In this document: positions 12,325-24,090 of the stretch, in pieces
Layout of the letters: each line of letters starts with the position of its first letter
How positions within the stretch are numbered: position 1 is the first letter of the stretch
Origin: Ampullaceana balthica
Taxonomy: Eukaryota > Mollusca > Gastropoda > Lymnaeidae
Reading direction: 5' to 3'
NCBI GenBank assembly: GCA_944989445.1
Contig: CALYLW010000314.1
Span: 124,124 to 188,123 of the forward strand
DNA length: 64,000 nucleotides
Notes under the pieces: model-generated
The model's input: the letters and a program-made list of their open reading frames with translations, nothing else
Told to the model about the DNA's origin: nothing
Databases searched by the model: none
Translations under genes and position numbers: made by a program

Positions 12325-12500
12325 AATTGTCTGGGACAACACACAAATTGAACGTTTATATTCACAATTGTCTGGGACAACACACAAATTGAACGTTTAT
12401 AATTTATATTCACATTTGTCTTGGGACAACACACAAATTGAACGTTTATATTCACAATTGTCTGGGACTAAACACAAATTGAACGTTTATGTTCACAATT
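12323..12500. repeat. Tandem repeat, about 45 bp x 4
   Basis: Four copies of a unit containing TTGTCTGGGACAACACACAA and TTGAACGTTTATATTCACAA, with one copy carrying a 9-bp expansion (TTTATAATTTATATTC) and the last reading GGGACTAAACAC. Noncoding. Confidence 0.9.
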
Positions 12501-12596
12501 TTGGTTCTGCCTCCCACCCCAACCAAATTAACGTTAGCTTTTTGTTTAGTTTGTTTCATGTTTCCGCCTTTACCCCCATCTCTGGTCTATCGCACA

Positions 12597-12674
12597 CTAG
12601 AAAATTACCCGCTCTCGCAGCGGAGAAATATTGCTTTTAAATTCAAAATTATCAAGAATTATAGACCATGGTAA
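12597..12674 (-). mobile_element. Helitron 3' end fragment
   Basis: On the minus strand the sequence ends ...GCGGGTAATTTTCTAG followed by T, with a GC hairpin (CCGC / GCGG) about 11 nt before CTAG. This is the same terminal design as the complete Helitron at 27,703-28,678. Similarity is lost within about 80 bp, and a MITE is inserted at 12,675. Confidence 0.65.
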
Positions 12675-12878
12675 CATCGGCGTAGATAGGGGAGGAGGAG
12701 GTGGGGGTCAAAATTTTAAAGTCCCCCGGTCCAAGTTTAGGGGGGGGGCGCAAAGGCGTGTCCGAAATTCTTTTTACCTTAAATAATACGCCACCACCAT
12801 GTATGTAGGCCCCCCCCCATAAAGAGGTCAAGCCCCCCGGGGCCCCCAAATACCTACAAATACCTAGCTACGTCACTC
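12675..12878. mobile_element. hAT-type MITE, 7/8 target duplication
   Basis: A 204-bp element with ends CATCGGCGTAGATAGG and CCTAGCTACGTCACTC, an inverted repeat related to the CAGTGGCGTAGCTAGG family of 52,987-55,526. Flanking octamers are CATGGTAA (12,667-12,674) and CTTGGTAA (12,879-12,886), one mismatch. The interior is G- and C-run rich and noncoding. Confidence 0.78.
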
Positions 12879-12886
12879 CTTGGTAA

Positions 12887-14375
12887 GTTGAGGAAAGTAT
12901 GCCCTTGATGAGTGCTTAATGATTTCTAAGTACAAGACGTTCTTCGTCAGGCTTTCTACTAGCAATGTGGTCAAACTGTGAGCTGAGTTTACTCTTGAGT
13001 ATACACAAATTGTTATTTATCTGATAGTGATAAAATTAAAATTGATGTTAAGTGAACTAAATAAAAATGAATGCAGTGAGTCTGATAATTTAAACAATCT
13101 ACATGAATCTAGTAGAGTTAGGGATGATTCTATGAATGTGTAAGGGCTTTAGTTTAAAAAAAAATATTTTAAAATCATTATAGGAATCATGAGTTAATTA
13201 AATAATGAGATTTTAAACTTGATAAAAAAAATTATGAAACAAAATATTTCTTTAATACGACATCGAAAATTTGTATTAAATGATATATACATTTTAAAAG
13301 GTTATCGTAATCAGAAATTTTAATTAAATTACAAATAAAATATTTTAAGTGCTATTTTATTCTACACGTGCATTGATTTCGCTTTGGGCTTTGCTATACA
13401 ATTAAATTGCACCCGATTTATTATTATAAATTTAGAAATGGACTAAAACAAACTCGAAATTCTCACTTTTATACACAGATATGCTATAAAAGGTTAGCTA
13501 AACGTTTTTGAGCAAAAGAAACAAAATATAAAACAATATACCTTTTAAAAAATAAATATATATTTTTAAAAGAAAACAAATATGTACACTCACGATCACA
13601 CAAAAATTTTCTGTATGCACGCCCCTGTATTTTGTGATAATGGCAAAGAAATTTCTAAACTGCATTTTTAATATACAGAAAGTTGTAATAAAACATTTAA
13701 AAATTAAGAATAAAAGCAAATAATTGACTTGGGTAAGTACCACCAAAGATACCTAAATCAATAAATAGTAAAATGAAACTTTGGCAACTTGTACACTCAC
13801 TCAAAGTATATTGGCAAATATATTTTTTTTTAATTACCCACATTATGAAGCGGGGGCCAAAAATATGTTTTTTAAAAAAATCTTTATTGAGCTATTTTAA
13901 AGTTATTTCAAACATTGGATACTGACTAAATGGGTGGGTCTTAACTAAACTTGGTAAATAGAATCTTGATAGCCCATATGAAAATATTATGGGGCATTGA
14001 ACTCCTAATTTCCGTTCCTTCGTAAGCCCATTTTCTTTCGTAAACTTGTAAGTCTATTTCCTCATTCAATTTTACACAATCTTGACAAAAATGGACACAT
14101 ATATCTATTATAATGAAGATTAAAATCTACAAGGGTTTTGAACTTTAGCTCTTGCACCGTTTTGACCCAGGGACCCTAAAAGTTTCTTTATTTTCTTACA
14201 TAAGCTCCAACAAAAATTGTCATTGGCTAACGGCACCATTCATCCGATGACTTTGGAAAGTTGTTGAGTGTACTTCCGCGTAGGTTTCTGACATAATTAT
14301 TATTTTTAGAATTACAACTCATTGTGTCTTTGAATGTTCTTTCTTCTGAGATCGTTGCAACGTGCGACGGGTCAG
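12887..14375. other. No gene; AT-rich, leads to a Helitron-like end
   Basis: No recognisable coding sequence. Part of the right half may belong to the Helitron that ends at 14,379, but I could not find a 5' terminus. Confidence 0.4.
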
Positions 14376-14379
14376 CTAG
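14340..14379 (+). mobile_element. Helitron 3' terminus, canonical type
   Basis: The sequence GCAACGTGCGACGGGTCAG is followed by CTAG (14,376-14,379) and host T. The GGGTCAGCTAG-T terminus after a short GC hairpin (CGTTGCAACG) is typical of animal Helitrons, which end in CTRR and insert between A and T. The terminus differs in sequence from the Helitron at 27.7 kb, so it is a separate family. Confidence 0.55.
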
Positions 14380-15158
14380 TATATTATAAATGTAATGCAG
14401 TATTTTAAAAAAATTAAAACAACTCACCACTCTTAAAATGCCGTTTGAAAATGTTGCGCTCTTAAATCTGTCAATAAAAGTTCTTTTAAAAGACACCGCC
14501 AATACTTATTAAGGCCTTTAAAAAAAATACTGCACCAAAAATAAATCTAATTGCACAAAAAACAAAGCCGTTCAATATGAATATACTTTTTTTCTTCTTT
14601 CTTTCCCTCTGCAATTTACGATTTTTAAATCTGCAACTTTATTGGTTAAAAGGATAATTTCCAAAAAAGATCCTAAAATCATCTGTGTATCATATGAATG
14701 GGCATGTTCACTTGTATAAATTTTCTTGTTATGGTGTAACAACATATATAAGCATACATAACATAAAACACATGCAAAAAATACACACAAAAATACGCTT
14801 ACCTTTAAACAGTAGATTTTATTGATTAAAACATAGCATACTTTGCGAAATGGTTGAAATTTATGGACATTGATCATCTTTGAAGAAGTTCTACACTGGC
14901 GTCAGATAAGCTAATCTGGTCATGAGTCACTCAGAGGCGCGGGGGGGGGGTGTTTACAGTACGTTAGCTCCACTCCGAGCGGCATTTTGTTTTATTATAT
15001 GCAAAGGGGGGGGGGAGACACGTCAGAAAGCCTTCCATCTAGAAATGAGTTTTGAGTCCGACTCCAATCTAAACATGAACTAATGGTTGGGTTTTGAGTC
15101 AGATTTCCATCAGACACGAGTTACAGATTGAGGGTTTGAATTTCCTTTCCATCGGGAC
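14380..15158. other. No gene recognised
   Basis: AT-rich sequence with two G runs (14,940-14,950 and 15,007-15,015). No coding or repeat assignment. Confidence 0.5.
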
Positions 15159-16039
15159 GTCTAGACCAGTGGTTCTCAAGCTGTGGTCCGCAAAAGATGA
15201 ATTTTTTATTTTTTAAATTAAAAACACAAAAAAGGTATCAATGTCAGTGACGTAGCTGGGGGGGGGGCGGTGTGGGGGCGGTTCGCCCCTGGTGGCACAT
15301 ATTTTGGGGTGCAGAATTTGTGGGCATTTGAAAAAGTAAAGCCATTTCCGACAACCGCCCTTTATCTTTTGAAGGGGGAAAACCAAGGGGAAACAAAAAT
15401 ATTCTTAATTTCGACTCTTAATTAATGGATTCGCGCAACATTTGTTTGACTACATAGTGGTTGTTATAACTAACGCAAAACCGTTCAAAAACTTAAAATC
15501 TCCCAAAAAGGGTATCAATTTGTTTGGAAAATTAAGCGGTATACGTCATAGATGTCGCTTTTATAAGAAAACTACACACACACACAAAAATCAAAAAAAA
15601 ACACAAAGAAAACATCCCCCGCTGGACCGAATAAAATATGCTATTATATCGACACGACAGTTTTTATGTGGAATTTCGACATGCGCAGAATGATGCGCTA
15701 ACAAGTACCTACATGGCATGGTGGTTCAAATATTGTGTTTAACTTCCAAGTAGTAATTTATATTGCTGTTTCAGTTTTCAAAAATGTATTGTAACGTAAC
15801 TTACTAAAAATTAAATTTATTTTGTTTTTATTGCATTAAAGTAGCACACATAATTTGTGTTTTTTTTAAATACGGTTATTCATTAAAATTTGTACGCCTA
15901 TCCAATTAAAGTAATGTTTAAATAATTTGAATTCGTCTATTTTATGGAAAATTATTAAGATTTATGACAAGAACATGAAAATATTCAAATTTCTGCGTTA
16001 ATAAACATCACAATAGCATACATAATTTTCGAAAAAGAA

Positions 16040-16970
16040 ATACTTTAAAATTTCAAGCGTCTTGGAAAAATTGACATCTGAAGAAGTAACTAGTAAAACG
16101 AGATCAGATGCTGGAATTTTACTCAGCTCAATGCAATCTTTTTCTTTCCTATGATATCTCAATTTATGGGAAGCCGACTTTTAAAAAATTATGCAAACCC
16201 ATTTCATGGTAAACAAAGAGATGTGCTAATACAAGCGCTGTTATAAGAAGTTGGAGATATCAACTGAACGCTGAGTTAGAAGGAGAAAAATATTAGTGGG
16301 TGAATTCAGAAGACGTGGTTCTATATCTAGAACAATAAGTACAACGAGAAATGTATTTATCCATGAATGGAATTATAAAAGAAAATAAAAGAACGCGTTG
16401 ATGAGTTGCATGTCCTTCAAAGAAAAATATTCGTGTATAATTCTATGTAACCTACTAATTGAAGAATTTGAACATCAAATAAATTACTTTATTGACATTG
16501 ATAAAGAACAGTTCAATATTGAAAGAAAAAGCATCCAGGTTTGTATGACTGTACACAGGGCTGGTCTTGGCAATAGCGGGGGCCCTTTGTGGCTTAGTAT
16601 GCGATAAGGATTGCGCGGGGCCCAGTTTGGGGTAGGGATAAGGTATTAATAAGGATAATAAGTGAAAATTAAGATAGGTGGGGCCTATGAAAGTGCGGGA
16701 CCCAAGGGGCCGCATAGGTTGCAGTGGCCTAAGACCAGCCCTGGCTGTACCTACACAACAAGAAGAGGCATTATGTTAGAAAAAACGGGGGAAAAGGCCC
16801 CCATTGATCTATTAAAATATATTCAACAGTATAAATTGGAAAATTCTGTACCCAACATTATAATTTTGCTAAGAAATTTTTCAACAATTGCTATCAGTGT
16901 ATCTAGTTGTGAAAGGAGCTTCTCCAAACTGAAGTTGATAAAAATTATCTTTGTTCCACAATGAGTGACT
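16040..16970 (+). pseudogene. hAT transposase (ZMYM1-like), C-terminal remnant
   Basis: Coding similarity runs through several frames: LTSEEVTSKTRSDAGILL near 16,070-16,125, FEHQINYFIDIDK near 16,470-16,505, and PNIIILLRNFSTIAI with SCERSFSKLKLIK near 16,850-16,945. The last is the conserved hAT dimerisation motif. Multiple stops and frameshifts plus a MITE at 16,556-16,743 disable it. The corresponding region of the copy at 53,770-54,520 is colinear apart from that MITE. Confidence 0.85.
16556..16743. mobile_element. hAT MITE inside the nested hAT
   Basis: A 188-bp element with ends CAGGGCTGGTCTTGG and CTAAGACCAGCCCTG. Flanks ACTGTACA and GCTGTACC match at 6 of 8. The paralogous hAT at 54,270-54,290 reads GGCTGTACCTAC without interruption, i.e. 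an empty site, confirming the insertion boundaries. Confidence 0.88.
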
Positions 16971-17452
16971 TAAGACAACAAAATCTTGCAATATTGTCCA
17001 TAGAACAAGATATTACAAATAATTAAAATCTTGATAGCATAATACACGATTTTTCTACTATGAAAGTTAGGAAAGTAAATATATAAATATGTTTACATAC
17101 TAATGTATACAATTTCTTTGCTTATAAAAAAATCATATATTTATAAATAAAAAATAAAAGCAAATTAATTGTTAATGTTTTTTGGTTGTAAATTTGGAAT
17201 ATGTTTTGTCTCATTGGCGGAGGGGGGACCTGCGACATCAATAACTTTCTTGTGGCTTTTTAAAAAAGTATTTTGTATTTTTATAAATGTGTATTTAGTA
17301 TATCATCTTATGCGGCCTCTTTTATTACTGCTTACATAAATATGGCATGCAATAATAAAAATGTCCCCCCCCCTTTTACTTCATTTAAATTACAATTATT
17401 TATTCACGTTTATTAATTTATAGTTTAAAAAAAACATCATACGATTGACTTG

Positions 17453-17766
17453 AGGGGCCGTCAAAAATGACGTCACGCGATTTTGGCTGATTTTTCAACC
17501 CCTCCCCCCTCGTCACACGTCGTCACAAAAGCTTAGACACCTTCTTCAATATGACGTCACAAAGCCCCCTCCTCCCCATAGAAGCCGTATTTTCTATTTG
17601 AAAATGAGCGTGTTTTCAAATAATTTTTGTTTGTCATCTAAATATGTTTTTAGTGTAAGGCTGCACTCTAATATTAATATCGTAACACGCGTGAAGCCAT
17701 GTAAAACGTCATTACATAAATTGTCGGTAATCATATATTTAATTGGAACTTTTATTAAGACGGCCA
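17453..17766. mobile_element. MITE-like GGGGCCGTC element, copy 1
   Basis: Starts GAGGGGCCGTCAAAAATGAC and ends GACGGCC about 310 bp on; the interior has TCGTCACACGTCGTCAC. The related segment at 55,140-55,468 in the other hAT copy has better-preserved ends. Since both hAT copies carry it at the same place, it was present in their common source element. Confidence 0.6.
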
Positions 17767-18079
17767 CAAAAAGGGCGGCAAATTGGAGACCGCCCCGGGC
17801 GGCAAACGTTATAGCTACGCCACTGATCCATGTTGTCACTTTTTAAATTTATTGATTAATTTTAATCACTCGATGACGACAGCAAAGCACCGAAAATAAT
17901 ATATATCCGTTCTATGTTTGCTTTTAGTTTTACCAGAAATTACGTGTCGTCGCATTAGTTTCTAGAAAACTGTACTTGTTATATTGTCATTCAGAAATAT
18001 ATATTTTTTTAAAAACATTGAGTAAATTAGACTTTAATTAATATTACAATTATTACATCAATACCTTAATTAAACTGAT

Positions 18080-18870
18080 TAAACACATGGATTAATTTCT
18101 AAAAAAGAAAACAACCGAACATAAGAACAATGATGATTCCTCAGAATCTTTCTCACAATCTATATGTGAATCAAACGCAGTTCCGGAGAAAGAAATACGA
18201 AGGCCATACGAAGGTATGCTGAAGTATATTTGCGCTTTGAGTTTATACGCGTCATAGTAAATGATCAACCTAGACAACAATGTCACGCTCAGTGACATAG
18301 TGTCATCTTTTACAAAAAAAGCTTGACCTTTGGAAAACAAGAGTATTTCAGGGTAACTTTGACATGTTTGATCAATTGTACGAATTTACCGATAAACCTG
18401 AAAATGCTGACGAAAATAAACAACTGTTGATAAACTTGATTTCTGACCATATTCAATCACTGCAGGATCAATGTAACTTTTACTTTGGTGATTTGAAAGT
18501 TCACAGTTTTTCGCGGTTTTCCAGTACGTTTCTTGCACACATTTACTAATTAAATTTACCAAAATCAAATTTAAACAAATTCATTGAACTAACCACCGAT
18601 ACTGCTCTGACTATTTTGCATCAGAAAGTGAGCTTGATGAAATTTTGGAGTACTCGGAAAGCTTTTAAAGTACTTTTACCCTTTGCAACTTCATATCTTT
18701 GTGATTTGTCGATTTCTTGCATTGGCTGCAATCAAAAGAAAACATCGTACCCGACTGGAAGTAGAAGATTTACTACGATGGAGTCTCTCAAGTATTACAC
18801 CTCGTTTTGAAATGCTCTGCTCAAATGTTCAAAATCAAGGCTTGCTCTAAATGAACTAATACAGCAGTCT
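18080..18870 (+). pseudogene. hAT transposase (ZBED5/SCAND3-like), C-terminal part
   Basis: A fragment at 18,364-18,549 encodes a stretch with DQLYEFTDKPENADENK and LQDQCNFYFGDLKV. After a stop, 18,616 onward reads KFWSTRKAFKVLLPFATSYLC, typical of the hAT dimerisation region of ZBED5/SCAND3-like transposases. A frame change follows near 18,745, and another frame continues with SLSSITPRFEMLCSN up to about 18,825. The N-terminal half is absent or unrecognisable. Confidence 0.82.
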
Positions 18871-19219
18871 TACTAATACTAACTACTGTTTATGACTTTA
18901 AGTTTTTTATAGTAAGGAATAAGAATTGAATAATACTATAAGTATAAGACTAGTATAAGCAAAATTTGTTCGTTACAAAAGAAAGCCATTACCATTTGCT
19001 TCCATTCAATATTGTGTTTGGAGCACGCAAATCGTAGCATATCATTATAGTTTTGCTAACTAATAGGTATAAAAGTAACTAGTTATATAGAAAATAGAAA
19101 GTAGAAATAAATTTCCAGCACGGCAGAAACTCAATTTTCAATAGTGGTCCACGCCTGAGACACATATTTCTCAAATGTGGTCATTGAATCTCAAAAGGTT
19201 GAGAACCACTGGTCTAGAC

Positions 19220-19840
19220 CAACCCTCCACCTGCCCACCTAATTTATAACATACGTCTCCTGTATTAATACAAGTTTAAATATATATGCTGCGAGAAGGA
19301 GTTAGATAGCAAGGGTTCTAAATATTTCTCTAAAGACATCTTTTTTTAATCTGTTATTTTATTATTATATTATCAATTATTATTATTTCATTTTTAATTG
19401 TATACCTAACTAAGCTTTTATAAACTTTTTTTTCCCATGAATTTATAAATGTTTGAAATTATAAGTGAAAATGATTTAGAAAGAAAATGCAAAAACTATT
19501 TTCTAGTTTTGATATGATATTTTGTTTGGTTGTCAGAATAAGTTGTTATTTAGGCATAATATTTTACGGGTTTGTTTATTCGTATGTGTCTGTAGATATT
19601 TGTGTGTTTTATTTGTAACGCTATCTCTTTTCAGGTATATATGTGTGGGTTTTCTTACCAGTAGCTTTATTTGTGTAGCGGTACGTGCCTTGGATAATCG
19701 TTATTTTTGTGTTGAGGCAATATCAAGTGTTTTGGGGCATCGGTGTCTCGTTTGGGACATTATTATGTCAGGAGGGGTATCTTACTTATTACAGACGCGC
19801 CTTTAAGGAACATATTTGCAAGTGACGCAGCGTTCAAAGG
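19220..19840. other. No gene recognised
   Basis: T-rich and AT-rich; an open frame at 19,522-19,806 is Cys/Val/Leu rich with no family match that I can name. Confidence 0.45.
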
Positions 19841-19985
19841 CCACGGGTATGGGGGACCACGCTAGTCCCAGCCGACTCAGGGGACACCCTTGGCCCTCAG
19901 AACAAATCCCTGCCTTCACGAACCCGTGACTCTCGGTACGCCAGCCGGGCGTGCATGCCGCTCGACCACCGTGCCCTAGTATCTA
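19830..19985 (-). repeat. tRNA-derived SINE
   Basis: On the minus strand a GGGCACGGTGGTCGAGCGGC head carries a good A box (TGGTCGAGCGG), and CGGGTTCGTGAAGG about 40 nt later resembles a B box. It reads on into a non-tRNA body. This arrangement of an internal RNA polymerase III promoter plus unrelated body is that of a tRNA-derived SINE, with a Ser/Leu-like head. The 3' boundary is uncertain. Confidence 0.65.
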
Positions 19986-20152
19986 GATATTAGTTGAATG
20001 GATGAGGATTTCTGATCTCGAGACGTAGATGTTAATGTTATAGGCCTTGTCATAATATGGCGGAAATCTATTAATAGAAATATTGGGGTCTTTTCTGGAG
20101 ACGAATTTCATTTAAAAATTAATAAAAGATATGAGCCAATATGTAAATGTAG

Positions 20153-20254
20153 GTTTATTGAGATGGAAGTATGTTGTCAGCTATTTGTTTATTGAGATGG
20201 AAGTATGTTGTCAGCTATTTGTTTATTGAGATGGAAGTATGTTGTCAGCTATTT
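20153..20254. repeat. Tandem repeat, 34 bp x 3
   Basis: Three identical copies of a 34-bp unit (GTTTATTGAGATGGAAGTAT plus GTTGTCAGCTATTT). Confidence 0.95.
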
Positions 20255-20700
20255 GTTAATTCTTCGTTAATTTAAGACATCTTATTGGACTTAGACATGA
20301 AAAAACAGTTTCGTAATTTTACTGTGCTAAACATTTTGAGAGCTTATTGATTCGACTGTGTTTATGCTTCAAAACATTGTTTCGCTAGAATGTAATCTAA
20401 AAATAGAACATTACACAGTGAGTTATGACGTTTTCCGATTTTAGAAATGACAAGCCCTATACAACATAACTTTTTCCTGGTGAATATTATCTAATTAAAT
20501 CTATTAAGAGAAAACCCGTTATAAATACAGAAGACGTTACAAAATCAAACCAAGATTGTAAAAAATGCTTAACAGAAACTACCGACAACTATGTCCACAA
20601 TTTTAGAACCGCTTCATCACGACTGCGTGGGAAAAGTCTAGCGAGCAAGTCTGGCGTAGAATAGAAAGGTAGAAAGATTTACAACTACCAGGGAATCTGG
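20255..20700. other. No gene recognised
   Basis: AT-rich single-copy sequence. Confidence 0.5.
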
Positions 20701-21100
20701 CTCGTATATAGGCGGTCAATATTAACTTGGTACCTACTCCAGCTAACTGACTTGGGTGAAGACATTTCAAGTGAAGCTGTCTCGTATATAGGCGGTCAAT
20801 ATTAACTTGGTACCTACTCCAGCTAACTGACTCGGGTGAAGACTTTTCTAGTGAAGCTGTCTCGTATATAGGCGGTCAATATTAACTTGGTACCTACTCC
20901 AGCTAACTGACTCGGGTGAAGACTTTTCTAGTGAAGCTGTCTCGTATATAGGCGGTCAATATTAACTTGGTACCTACTCCAGCTAACTGACTCGGCTTGA
21001 AGACTTTTCTAATGAAGCTGTCTTGAAAAGAGGCGGTCAATATTAACTTTTTACCTACTCCAGCTGACTCGGGTGAAGACTTTTCTAGTGAAGCTGTCTA
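20701..21100. repeat. Tandem repeat, 80 bp x 5
   Basis: Units start with CTCGTATATAGGCGGTCAAT at 20,701, 20,781, 20,861 and 20,941; a fifth diverged copy starts near 21,021 (CTTGAAAAGAGGCGGTCAAT) and lacks 4 bp. Middle copies are almost identical. Confidence 0.96.
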
Positions 21101-22149
21101 TAAATAACTTACTGACGGCGCTCAGTGAGTTATCGGAACTTGCTTATACATTCAAGTCACATGACTTTCGTATACATTTTACTTTGGTATACTCTCACAT
21201 CAATCGCGTATACATTTCCTCTCACCTGAAGTTTCTTTAACTCTTAGTCTTACACCTCAGATCATCCCTTTTAACTCTTGTCACTTATCTTTCCAGAGCA
21301 TCTTACGTTTAGACCCCGTAAACTTGCCGTGCACCTATACATGTTGGGCCCCCTCACCTCGCATTACACTTTTACAGCCTTATCCCTGCCACCTTCCCGC
21401 CTCCCTATACACCAATACACTATTCACACTCTGGCATACTAACCTTACCGAGGACAAAACAATTTATTTTAAACCTTTAACTCCTAAATCTCATTTTAAA
21501 ACCGTTGTACTGACTTTCACTAATTCACCTATCCCACAATTAATCTTCGGGAGGTCCTGAGTCGTATGCCCTCAATCTGTGAGTCTCATCGAGATTGCTC
21601 GCGAGGGTTAATCCCCATTGAAGTAATAGTGTGATACATAGTCCCTAGTTTTTCAAATTGACCAGAGGCGTATCTAAGAGGGCAGGGGAAGGAAATTGTG
21701 CGCGATTGTGAGCATTTGTTATTTACGAAAACAATGTGTATCAGGTTAATTGGTTGGTGTTTGGTCGAGGGAAAAGGGGGGGGGTGAATGTATCGTAGAG
21801 TCTCTGGTAAACACGCAGCTCCCGTGTAAACTAAATGTCGGTGTTCGCTCTATAAGAAGATTCCGAAATGTAAGGGTAACATTAACGCACAAGGTGGCCC
21901 GGGCGTAAATATGACTTTGGAAAATAATATAAGCCACAGATGAAAATCAGACCGAATTAATTGATCGTGTTGTTACCTACGATGGTGAATGCTTTACACT
22001 TTACACAAACCAATACCTCAAGCCACGCAATCCTGTAGGCCACACTCACTTCCCAGATCTATTGTTCTTTGGTTTCGTGTTTTGCTCATAACAAAGTTTC
22101 ACGCAGTTACAAAGGACATGAAAACATTCACATTAAAAAAATCTGCTTA
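21101..22149. other. No gene recognised
   Basis: No assignable coding sequence. A single CAGAGGCGTATCTAAG near 21,664 resembles a hAT end, but no partner was seen. G run at 21,775-21,783. Confidence 0.5.
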
Positions 22150-22563
22150 AGAGGTTTCTCAAACTACGGGTCGTGGACCCGATCCGGTCTATCAAGGTAT
22201 CCTTAATCCGGTCCGAGCAAGACTGTCAACCAGAACTGGCTTCCATACATGATACCCGAATAATGGTGACGAATACGGAAGCGAGAGACGGGCCACACAT
22301 TTTTTTGCCCAAATCAGAGCCATGCAGCAAGGATTAAATTGGCACTTAATTTGAAATACAAGTATTGAAAAGTTTGTCCCTAATGCTATATTAAATTAAT
22401 ATTTTCAGTTTGCGTAGGAATTCCCCCCCCCCTTTTTTTCAGGTTTGTATAGTGTCTACCATCTAACCCTACATTGTACAAGAAATAGAGGACCAATCCT
22501 CCCCCAAATATCCACGGTATAGCGACGGGTCATCTGATTAAATAAAAGGCTTGAGAACCCCTG
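22150..22563. mobile_element. Probable hAT MITE
   Basis: The left end AGAGGTTTCTCAAAC and right end GCTTGAGAACCCCTG form an inverted repeat of the CAGNGGTTCTCAA type. Length is about 414 bp with no coding potential. Flanks share GCTTA but I do not see a clean 8-bp duplication, so boundaries may be off by a base or two. Confidence 0.5.
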
Positions 22564-22985
22564 GCTTAACACGACAGCCCGTCCCTCGACCTGACTTGAT
22601 GAAAAGTACACCTCGTTGACCGCTGTCACAGAAACACGGATCTCTTCACGTAAACAACCCTCTCCGTTATTACCAAGACATTTACACCGATTCCGGTGGA
22701 TGGCTGTAACCAAGGCTACGCATTCTTCTAAGAGGTCAAGGTTCACCTTTACGTGTCAACACTTTCTATAATTGTTCTGTCTTTTTAAAAATAATTTTTA
22801 TGCGCTAAGTAGCTCTCGGCTATTTGTATGTTGATGTGCTCTCCAAGAAAGTATCTGTCAATCACTAATACTATTACACATTAAAATAATAATTCGTTCG
22901 TGTTACAAAGCAAATATATTCTCAAATAACAAAATGAGAAATTAAAAGCTATAATTCACAAAAAATGTTTCTAATTATTGAATAA
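22564..22985. other. No gene recognised
   Basis: AT-rich toward the right; nothing assignable. Confidence 0.5.
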
Positions 22986-22987
22986 AA

Positions 22988-23545
22988 CAAACCCGTAAAA
23001 ACAAAGTTTTTGACTATAAATCCCTTATATATGAGACATAACTAACAGTATTGATTATTTTCAAACGTGACAAACATTTACAGTCTGAATCTGCCTTAAC
23101 TCAACTTTGCTTCATAACCCTGGGGGGGAGGGGGGGGTGGGGGGTGGGGTGGGAGAGTGGGAAAAGTCTGGTCACTGATCGCTGGACCGAGCTCATCGTG
23201 ACACGTAAAATGGAAACAAAAGCACCCCGGTACATCGCGTCAACGCGTGAACTGAGCTTTCACGTGAAAAAAACAAAACAATAACAAACCGTGAAATTGA
23301 ATTACATACCTCGTATAGAGATAAACTAAAAATGCATTAATTTAATTACGGTACGCTCGATCGATCTTAAATTTTGCTACGATGCATTGTTAGGTGACAC
23401 GGGTCCGCGTGGCCAAATTTCAGCTCGATGGCTTTACGGGAAGTGGGTCATTTTTTACTGTTGTTTTTCCGCCCGCCCAAGACAGAAGGAGAGACAGAGA
23501 TTACGACAGACAGAGACGGCGGTGAAGTTAATATAAGGGATTTTT
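22988..23545 (+). repeat. Dispersed repeat with subterminal IRs, tandem copy 1
   Basis: Starts CCCGTAAAAACAAAGTTTTT and ends GTTAATATAAGGGATTTTT. Short inverted ends (AAATCCCTTATAT / ATATAAGGGATTT) suggest a non-autonomous DNA element of unknown superfamily. Contains a G-rich run (23,120-23,155) and a GACAGA-rich segment near the end. Confidence 0.75.
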
Positions 23546-24090
23546 AAAAAACCGTAAAAACAAAGTTTTTGACTATAAATCCCTTATATATGAGACATAA
23601 ATAAAAGTATTGATTATGTTTAAACGCGACAAACATTTACAGACTGAATCTGTCTTAACTTCCCTTTGCTTTATAACCCCCTGGGGGGTGGGAGAGGGGA
23701 AATTTCTGTTCACCGATCGCTGGACCGAGCTCAGCGTGACACGTAAAACGTAAACAAAAGCACGCTGGTACACCTGGTTAAAACATGAGATGTGTTCACC
23801 GATTGCTGGCGTGAAGTCAAGTGACCGTAAAATGTAAACAATAGCTACTTCCACATATAGTTTTATATAGATAAACTCAAAATGCATTAATTTAATTACA
23901 GTGCGTTCGAGCGATCTGAAATTTTGATACAATGCATTGTGAGGTGACACGGATCCGTGTGCCAAATTTCAGCTCGATCGGATCACGGGAAGTGGGTCAT
24001 TTTTGACTTTTGTTTTTTCCGCCCGGCCAAGACAGAGAGAGAGAGAGAGACAGAGAGAGACGGCGGTGAAGTTAATATAAGGGATTGAAA
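23546..24090 (+). repeat. Dispersed repeat with subterminal IRs, tandem copy 2
   Basis: Immediately follows copy 1 in the same orientation and matches it along its length (for example GATCGCTGGACCGAGCTCA, then CGATCTGAAATTTTGATACA in the family form). A third copy sits inside the hAT transposase at 10,297-10,779. It differs from copy 1 by an extra CACCGATTGCTGGCGTGAAG segment near 23,797. Confidence 0.78.

Larger units (their letters stand above)
15245..17825 (+). mobile_element. Nested hAT transposon (ZMYM-like), copy 1
   Basis: Inserted 78 bp inside the outer element. Left end CAGTGACGTAGCTGGG, right end TAGCTACGCCACTG; flanking octamers ATCAATGT (15,237-15,244) and ATCCATGT (17,826-17,833) differ at one base. 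It is the same family as 52,987-55,526, matching over terminal GGGCGG tracts and internal coding. It carries a private MITE at 16,556-16,743. Confidence 0.9.
15167..19211 (+). mobile_element. hAT transposon (ZBED5-like) hosting a nested hAT
   Basis: Starts CAGTGGTTCTCAAG and ends GGTTGAGAACCACTG; these ends are an inverted repeat of the widespread CAGTGGTTCTCAA type. The palindromic octamer GTCTAGAC flanks both sides (15,159-15,166; 19,212-19,219). Its own length without the nested 2.58-kb element is about 1.45 kb. The C-terminal transposase remnant lies at about 18,080-18,870. Confidence 0.93.

Noticed and set aside
21664..21690. Another CAGAGGCGTA hAT end
   Set aside because: No matching opposite terminus or target duplication found nearby.
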